Source of the DNA: Brenneria nigrifluens DSM 30175 = ATCC 13028 | GTDB taxonomy: Bacteria; Pseudomonadota; Gammaproteobacteria; Enterobacterales; Enterobacteriaceae | Assembly (NCBI RefSeq): GCF_005484965.1 | Contig: NZ_CP034036.1 | Span: 1,984,001 to 2,048,000 of the forward strand | DNA: 64,000 bases | Reading direction: 5' to 3' | In this document: positions 58,870-64,000 of the stretch, one piece after another | How the letters are laid out: each line of letters starts with the position of its first letter | Numbering within the stretch: the first letter of the stretch is position 1 | The notes under the pieces: model-generated | Seen by the model: the letters and a program-made list of their open reading frames with translations, nothing else | Told to the model about the DNA's origin: nothing | Databases searched by the model: none | Made by a program: the position numbers and the translations under genes

Positions 58870-60324
58870 ATGCAACTGAAACAAAAAGTATTATTTCGCC
58901 AGCGCTGTCTGATTGACGGTGAATGGCACGACAGCCAGAACGGCGAAAAACTGAACGTCACCAATCCGGCCAACGGCGAGGTGCTGGGTACGGTGCCGCT
59001 GGTGACGGCGTCACAAACGACGCAGGCGATCGCCGCCGCCGAACGGGCGCTGACGGGCTGGCGCCGGCGTACCGGGAAAGAGCGTGCGGCCGCATTGCAG
59101 GGCTGGTCGCGCCTGATTATGGAAAATCAGGACGATCTGGCGGCCTTGCTCACCGCCGAACAGGGCAAACCGCTGGCGGAAGCGCGCGGTGAAATCGCCT
59201 ATGCCGCGTCGTTTATCGACTGGTTCGCCGAGGAGGCCAAACGGGTTGAGGGCAGCGTGCTGCAATCGCCCCAGGGCCAGCAGCGGCTGCTGGTTATCAA
59301 GCAGCCGATCGGCGTTTGCGCGGCGATCACGCCGTGGAACTTCCCGGCGGCGATGATCACCCGCAAAGCAGCGCCCGCGCTGGCGGCCGGCTGCACCATG
59401 ATTGTCAAACCGGCGGAGCATACGCCGTTCACCGCGCTGGCGCTGGCGGAGCTGGCGCAGCAGGCCGGGATCCCGCGCGGCGTGCTGCAGGTGATCACCG
59501 GCGATGCGCAGTCGGTGGGGAAAATTCTGTGCGACAGCCCGGTGGTGCGCAAACTGAGCTTTACCGGTTCGACGGAAGTCGGGCGCATTTTAATGGCGCA
59601 GAGCGCGCCGACGGTGAAAAAACTGTCGCTGGAACTGGGCGGCAACGCGCCCTTTATCGTGTTTGACGACGCCGATCCGGATCAGGCGGTAAAAGGCATT
59701 CTGGCGTCTAAATTCCGCAACAGCGGTCAAACCTGCGTCTGCGCCAACCGGATTTATGTGCAAAAAGGCATTTATCCGCTGCTGGTGGAGAAGCTGGTCG
59801 CCGAGGTGAAAAAACTCAAGGTGGGAGACGGCAGCCAACCCGGCGTAACGCAAGGTCCGCTGATTGACGCGGATGCGGTCGACAAAGTGCAGCAACATAT
59901 TGCCGATGCGCTGGCGCACGGCGCCTCGCTGCTGCTGGGCGGAGAGCCCCATGAGCTGGGGGGAACCTTCTTTACCCCGACGATCGTCGGGGGGGTGACC
60001 CGCGAGATGCGTTTCGCCCGCGAGGAAACGTTCGGCCCGGTGGCGCCGCTGTTTCAGTTCAGCGACGAGGCGGAGGCCGTCGCGCTGGCCAACGATACCG
60101 AGTTCGGTCTGGCGGCCTATGTCTACACCCGTGACGCGGTGCGCCAATGGACGGTTCCCGAAGCGCTGGATTACGGTATGGTCGGTATTAATACCGGTCT
60201 GATCTCCAATGAAGTCGCGCCGTTCGGCGGGGTTAAGCAGTCGGGTCTGGGGCGCGAGGGATCGCGTTTCGGCATCGAAGAGTATCTGGAAATGAAGTAC
60301 CTCTGCGTCGATATTTCCCGGTAG
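58870..60324 (+). CDS. gabD: GabD-type succinate-semialdehyde dehydrogenase
   Basis: A 484-residue NAD(P)-dependent aldehyde dehydrogenase that oxidises succinate semialdehyde to succinate. The catalytic Glu is in LELGGNAPFIV (near 255) and the catalytic Cys in NSGQTCVCANR (near 289); ITPWNFPAAMITRKAAPALA and FTGSTEVGR form the cofactor region. FGGVKQSGLGREGS is near the end. The start is the ATG at 58870 with AAGGAATGCT upstream; the frame open from 58843 overlaps gabT. With gabT it completes the GABA shunt to succinate. Confidence 0.94.
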   Translation: MQLKQKVLFRQRCLIDGEWHDSQNGEKLNVTNPANGEVLGTVPLVTASQTTQAIAAAERALTGWRRRTGKERAAALQGWSRLIMENQDDLAALLTAEQGKPLAEARGEIAYAASFIDWFAEEAKRVEGSVLQSPQGQQRLLVIKQPIGVCAAITPWNFPAAMITRKAAPALAAGCTMIVKPAEHTPFTALALAELAQQAGIPRGVLQVITGDAQSVGKILCDSPVVRKLSFTGSTEVGRILMAQSAPTVKKLSLELGGNAPFIVFDDADPDQAVKGILASKFRNSGQTCVCANRIYVQKGIYPLLVEKLVAEVKKLKVGDGSQPGVTQGPLIDADAVDKVQQHIADALAHGASLLLGGEPHELGGTFFTPTIVGGVTREMRFAREETFGPVAPLFQFSDEAEAVALANDTEFGLAAYVYTRDAVRQWTVPEALDYGMVGINTGLISNEVAPFGGVKQSGLGREGSRFGIEEYLEMKYLCVDISR

Positions 60325-60347
60325 TTTTGTCGACAAAAGCATGGGGG

Positions 60348-60382
60348 AAACGGGTGCGCCTGGGAGGTTGACGCACCCGTTT
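60348..60382. terminator. Hairpin after gabD
   Basis: An 11-bp perfect stem AAACGGGTGCG (60348-60358) and CGCACCCGTTT (60372-60382), 23 bases past gabD. There is only a short T-run. It probably reduces read-through from gabTD into the ABC genes. Confidence 0.6.
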
Positions 60383-60528
60383 GGCTATCGCTCCATGCGC
60401 CTGAATGGTGCAGCCGATTTGCCGGCGCGCACCACTAAAAGGCAGCGCTGGCAAAAGAAAAAAGTATGCCTTCGGCGGGCTACCTCTTACCGCCCGTATC
60501 CGACCCTTCTTGCCGGCTTCTGTGCCGA

Positions 60529-60542
60529 AAATTCATGAATTT
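60529..60542. promoter_or_regulatory. Palindrome upstream of the binding-protein gene
   Basis: AAATTCATGAATTT, a 14-bp perfect palindrome, lies about 100 bases before the binding-protein start and just upstream of a TATGCT -10-like hexamer. Could be an operator for the ABC importer. Which protein binds is unknown. Confidence 0.3.
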
Positions 60543-60643
60543 CGCCGAAATGGCATGTTTTATGCTTAATTATGACACATGACGCATCGTTGCCTGATGC
60601 GGACTGCTTTTTTACGTTGACTACACACTCCAGGAGCCAAGCT

Positions 60644-61672
60644 ATGTTGAAGAAAATTGCCGTATCCGCGTTTCTCGTCGCAATGGCCTGTCAGGCGCAG
60701 GCGGAATCCATCACCGTGATCTCCTTTGGCGGCACCAATAAGGACGCACAGGACAAAGCATTTTACAAACCCTTTGCCGCAGCGGGCAAAGGTACGGTTC
60801 AGGCCGGCGAGTATAACGGCGAAATGGCGCGCATCCGCGCCATGGTGGAGACCGGCCAGATTGGCTGGGACGTGGTGGAAGTCGAAGGGCCGGAATTGCT
60901 GCGCGGCTGCAACGAAGGACTGTTTGAACCGCTGGACTGGAAAAAGCTGGGGGATGAGTCCCAGTTCGTCAAAGGTTCGGTGTCGGAATGCGGTGCCGGG
61001 ATTTTCCTGTGGTCGACCGTGCTGACCTATAACGCGCAAAAACTGCAGCAGGCGCCAAAAAACTGGGCGGATTTCTGGGACGTGGAAAACTACCCTGGGA
61101 AACGCGCGCTGCGCAAAAGCGCCAAGTTCACGCTGGAAATCGCCCTGCTGGCGGATGGGGTAAAACGCGAAGACCTGTATAAAGAGCTGGCGACGCCGGC
61201 CGGCGTCGACCGCGCGTTCAAGAAGCTGGATCAACTTAAATCCAATATCCAGTGGTGGGAATCGGGCGCGCAGCCTTTGCAATGGCTGGTTTCCGGCGAT
61301 GTGGTGATGAGCTCAGCCTACAACGGTCGGGTTGCCTCGGCGCAAAAAGAGGGCCATGACTTCCGCATTATCTGGGCCGACAGCATTTACGATCTGGATA
61401 GCTGGGCGATTGTCAAAGGCACTAAAAACAAAGCGCTGGCCGAGGAGTTTATCGCTTTTGCCAACCTGCCGGAAAACCAGAAAGTCTTTGCTGAGAATAT
61501 TCCTTACGGTCCGACCAATATCAAAGCCACCGGCCTGATTGCCCCTGAGCTTGCCAGTAATCTGCCCACTGACCCGAAAAACCTGGCGCAGTCGCTGCAG
61601 GTTGACACCGAATTCTGGATCGATCACGGCGAAGAGCTGGAGCAACGCTTTAACTCATGGGCCGCGCAATAA
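60644..61672 (+). CDS. ABC importer periplasmic binding protein (PotD-like; GABA/polyamine type)
   Basis: 342 residues with a signal peptide (MLKKIAVSAFLVAMACQAQA). The SBP_bac_8/PotD-type fold shows ITVISFGGTNKDAQDKAF, GEMARIRAMVETGQIGWDVV and WADSIYDLDSWAIVKGTKN. The Trp/Asp-rich ligand pocket suits amines. The start is the ATG at 60644, with CAGGAG upstream; a frame upstream to 60572 is rejected because the signal peptide begins here. Genes for both permeases follow. Next to gabTD, GABA or a related omega-amino acid is the likely ligand; putrescine is the main alternative. Confidence 0.9.
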   Translation: MLKKIAVSAFLVAMACQAQAESITVISFGGTNKDAQDKAFYKPFAAAGKGTVQAGEYNGEMARIRAMVETGQIGWDVVEVEGPELLRGCNEGLFEPLDWKKLGDESQFVKGSVSECGAGIFLWSTVLTYNAQKLQQAPKNWADFWDVENYPGKRALRKSAKFTLEIALLADGVKREDLYKELATPAGVDRAFKKLDQLKSNIQWWESGAQPLQWLVSGDVVMSSAYNGRVASAQKEGHDFRIIWADSIYDLDSWAIVKGTKNKALAEEFIAFANLPENQKVFAENIPYGPTNIKATGLIAPELASNLPTDPKNLAQSLQVDTEFWIDHGEELEQRFNSWAAQ

Positions 61673-61705
61673 CAAGAACACGTCATAAAAATGGAGATAA
61701 AGCCT

Positions 61706-62977
61706 ATGACCCAGAGCGAAATGGCGGCCGTCGTGCCGCCATCCGGCGAGAAAGAAGGGCATGCCGAACTGAAACAACAGCTGCGACAGGCGCAGGCGGT
61801 TTATAAAAAGCGCTCCCTGTTGCTGATTGCGCCGCTGTTTCTGTTTATCGTGGTGAGTTTTCTCTTCCCCATCGCGTCGATTCTGGGCAAAAGCGTCGCC
61901 AATCCGGAACTGCGGGAAAATATGCCGGCCACCATAGCCGCGATGCAGCCATGGTCCGGCGACGTGGTGCCGGATGAGGCGGTATTTCAGGCGGTGGTCA
62001 GCGACCTGCGCGCCGCCCGCGGCGGCGGGAAAGTCGCGGCGATAAGCAAACGGCTGGGCTATGAAGGCGCGGAATACCGCACGCTGATTACCCGCACGCT
62101 GCGAAATCTGCCGGCCGAGGGCAGCGCAGATATCCGCGCTCAGCTGATCGGCGAGCAGCCGTTGTGGGGCGAGCTATCCACCTGGCAGACGCTGGAGCGC
62201 GCCTCGCGGCCGTTTACCAGCTATTACCTGCTGGCGGTATTCGACCACAAAGTGGATGCCAAAACGCAGGAAATCGTCCCACAGCCCGCCGATCAGGCGC
62301 TGTATGTCGGCGTGCTATTCAGAACGCTGCTGATGGCCGCGGTGGTGACGCTGCTGTGCGTCGGTCTGGGATATCCCCTGGCGTACTGGCTGGCGAAACA
62401 GCCGTCCAACCGCGCCAACCTGCTGCTGATCCTGGTGCTGCTGCCTTTCTGGACGTCGTTGATCGTGCGCACCGCCAGTTGGATTGTGCTGCTGCAGTCC
62501 GGCGGGTTGATTAACCGCACGCTGATTAATTTCGGCATCATCGATCAGCCTTTAGTGCTGGTGTTCAACCGCATCGGGGTTTACATCTCCATGACGCATA
62601 TCTTGCTGCCGTTTTTTATCCTGCCGCTGTACGCGGTGATGAAAGGCATTTCGCCCAATTACGTGCGTGCGGCGATATCGCTGGGGGCGCATCCGTTTAT
62701 CGCCTTCTGGCGGGTATATGTGCCGCAGACGTACGCCGGCGTCACCGCGGGGGCGCTGCTGGTCTTTATGATGGCGATCGGCTACTACATTACGCCGGCG
62801 CTGCTGGGGGGGCCAAGCGACCAGATGCTGAGCTACTTCGTCGCTTTCTTCACCAATACCACCATGAACTGGGGTATGGCGGCGGCATTAGGGACGCAAC
62901 TGCTGGTCATCGTGACGCTGCTGTATGTGGTTTATATCCGCGTGACAAAAACCAACGCTGAAATCGCGGCGCATTAA
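61706..62977 (+). CDS. ABC importer permease 1 (PotB-like)
   Basis: 423 residues. After a soluble N-terminus, helix 1 is at about 40-62. A long periplasmic insertion (about 65-200) follows, and then the PotB-type core of five helices from about 205. The EAA-like loop is VRAAISLGAHPFIAFWRVYVP, which docks on the ATPase. MAIGYYITPALLGGPSDQML is typical of this permease class. I use the ATG at 61706 with GGAGATAAAGCCT before it; ATG 61691 has no ribosome site. It lies 33 bases after the binding-protein gene. Confidence 0.92.
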   Translation: MTQSEMAAVVPPSGEKEGHAELKQQLRQAQAVYKKRSLLLIAPLFLFIVVSFLFPIASILGKSVANPELRENMPATIAAMQPWSGDVVPDEAVFQAVVSDLRAARGGGKVAAISKRLGYEGAEYRTLITRTLRNLPAEGSADIRAQLIGEQPLWGELSTWQTLERASRPFTSYYLLAVFDHKVDAKTQEIVPQPADQALYVGVLFRTLLMAAVVTLLCVGLGYPLAYWLAKQPSNRANLLLILVLLPFWTSLIVRTASWIVLLQSGGLINRTLINFGIIDQPLVLVFNRIGVYISMTHILLPFFILPLYAVMKGISPNYVRAAISLGAHPFIAFWRVYVPQTYAGVTAGALLVFMMAIGYYITPALLGGPSDQMLSYFVAFFTNTTMNWGMAAALGTQLLVIVTLLYVVYIRVTKTNAEIAAH

Positions 62978-62995
62978 TCTCCAGGGGAAACAAAG

Positions 62996-63814
62996 ATGAG
63001 ACAACAGGGTGAAATAACTCTCCGCTTGTGGAATACGCTGTTTAATTTTTACGGCGCGGCCATGCTGCTGTTTCTGATCGTGCCGGTACTGGTGATCGTG
63101 CCGCTTTCATTTAACGCCGGCTCCTTTCTGAGCTATCCGCTGAGCGGCTTTTCGCTGCGCTGGTATCATGAGTTCTTCAACTCCAACGCATGGCTGGGGG
63201 CGCTGGGCAACAGCCTGCTGATAGCCCCTCTGGCCACTCTGCTGGCGACGGTGCTGGGCGTGCTGGCGTCGGTCGGGCTGGTGCGCGGCGAGTTTCGCGG
63301 TAAATCGCTGGTGATGGCGGTGCTGATTTCGCCGATGATCGCGCCGGTAGTGATTGTGGCCGTGGGGATGTTTTTCTTCTTCGCCAAGCTCTCTTTGCTC
63401 AACAGCTATATCGGTCTGGTGCTGGCGCATGCCATGCTAGGGGTGCCGTTCGTGGTGATTACCGTCACCGCGGTGCTCAAGAACTACGACCAGAATCTCT
63501 CGCGGGCCGCCGCCAGCCTGGGAGCGCCGCCGCTGCTGGTGTTTCGCAAGGTGACCTTTCCGCTGATTGCGCCCGGCGTTTTTTCCGGGGCGCTGTTTGC
63601 TTTCGCCACCTCCTTTGACGAGGTCATCGTCACGCTGTTTCTCGCCAGCCCACGCCAACGGACGCTACCGTTGCAGATGTTTGCCGGCATCCGCGAAAAC
63701 CTCGACCCGACGATAGCCGCCGCGGCGTCCATGATGGTGGGAACCGCGCTTATCCTGCTAATTGTGATGGAGATTTTACGCCGCCGTTCGGAGCGGTTAA
63801 GAAGCGGGGGTTAA
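62996..63814 (+). CDS. ABC importer permease 2 (PotC-like)
   Basis: A 272-residue, six-helix permease. The EAA loop reads SRAAASLGAPPLLVFRKVTF, followed by GVFSGALFAFATSFDEVIVT, typical of PotC-type subunits. AGGGGAAACAAAG gives a ribosome site, and the gene starts 18 bases after permease 1. It is the last gene of the binding-protein/permease operon; no ATPase gene follows before the window ends, so the one at 54663-55757 probably completes the complex. Confidence 0.92.
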   Translation: MRQQGEITLRLWNTLFNFYGAAMLLFLIVPVLVIVPLSFNAGSFLSYPLSGFSLRWYHEFFNSNAWLGALGNSLLIAPLATLLATVLGVLASVGLVRGEFRGKSLVMAVLISPMIAPVVIVAVGMFFFFAKLSLLNSYIGLVLAHAMLGVPFVVITVTAVLKNYDQNLSRAAASLGAPPLLVFRKVTFPLIAPGVFSGALFAFATSFDEVIVTLFLASPRQRTLPLQMFAGIRENLDPTIAAAASMMVGTALILLIVMEILRRRSERLRSGG

Positions 63815-63879
63815 GGTAGGTAATCAAACGGTAAAATGTAATCATGTGAAAATGTTTCGTGCGCGTTGATATCGTATTT

Positions 63880-64000
63880 CTCCCTTTGCATGGGAGAGCG
63901 CACGACCAAGGGCGGCTCAGTTGCCGTCGCCCTTGGAACCCTGGTTTTTTGGCGGTTCATGATGCCGCTACGCGGTGCCTTCAGAGATAACGTTTTCCTG
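63880..64000 (+). repeat. Dispersed intergenic repeat, copy 3 (runs off the window)
   Basis: GGGCGGCTCAGTTGCC, TCGCCC and CGCTACGCGGTGCCTTC align with the plus strand of copy 1 (12400-12490: GGCGGCTCAGTCGCCG, CGCTACGCGATGCCTTC), in the same orientation as the plus strand there. The interval 63815-63880 before it has a small TCTCCC/GGGAGA hairpin and no gene. Confidence 0.65.

Overview
The window is chromosomal DNA of a Gram-negative enterobacterium. Two kinds of evidence support this. First, long blocks keep Escherichia coli gene order with close protein matches: tyrR with tpx/mpaA/mppA, zntB-fnrS-ttcA, ldhA/ydbH-ynbE, hrpA, asr-ydgU-ydgD, folM, dauA and chaA/chaC. Second, the genome is GC-rich with AT-poor coding regions. 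The mix of E. coli-like backbone with plant-associated-type accessory genes and GC-rich intergenic repeats suggests a Pectobacteriaceae-like member of the Enterobacterales (Brenneria/Dickeya/Pectobacterium type). That placement is inference.

Layout. 1-1080: a TudS-like desulfidase (cut by the window edge) and an ECF-type S component. 1449-6920: tyrR, a divergent XRE regulator/MFS exporter pair with a candidate operator, tpx and mpaA. 7040-8970: an AT-richer patch of mobile-DNA debris (DUF29 gene, 3' piece of ssb, secreted TIM-barrel-like protein, resolvase remnant) lying between mpaA and mppA. 9030-14500: mppA, zntB, the anaerobic sRNA fnrS with its FNR box, a proline-rich small ORF, a dispersed repeat, ttcA and a vapBC toxin-antitoxin pair. 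14565-27082: putA without its DNA-binding domain, ydbJ, ldhA, ydbH-ynbE (ydbL absent) and hrpA.

27189-32700: an AraC-sensor/cupin chimera, an EcsC-family gene, an EAL phosphodiesterase gene, and the asr-ydgU-ydgD acid-shock group. The last is interrupted by a 462-bp IS50-ended element, and a RstA box lies upstream of asr. 32761-37531: an alpha-galactoside system (GH36 galactosidase, LacY/RafB-type symporter, divergent LacI-type repressor, palindromic operators). 37535-46163: a sensor-kinase remnant, folM, dauA, chaA, chaC, a DUF481 outer-membrane protein, an acyltransferase-3 protein and a YeaQ/GlsB-type protein.

46255-53584: the most unusual locus. It is a four-gene minus-strand operon encoding a DUF1800 protein, a DUF1501 protein, a 1022-residue fusion of a chitin-synthase-like glycosyltransferase with a DegT-type aminotransferase, and a sugar-nucleotide epimerase. 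I infer a cell-surface or secreted amino-sugar polymer system. 53695-54447 is an unrecognised gene just upstream. 54663-63814: a GABA-type catabolic locus (MocR regulator, gabT, gabD) embedded in a polyamine/GABA-family ABC importer whose ATPase gene is split from the binding-protein and permease genes.

Three copies of a roughly 300-bp dispersed intergenic repeat (12375-12690, 31880-32185, and one running off the right edge) and a smaller hairpin repeat (31744-31792, 38620-38660) are present. No rRNA, tRNA or CRISPR array was seen.
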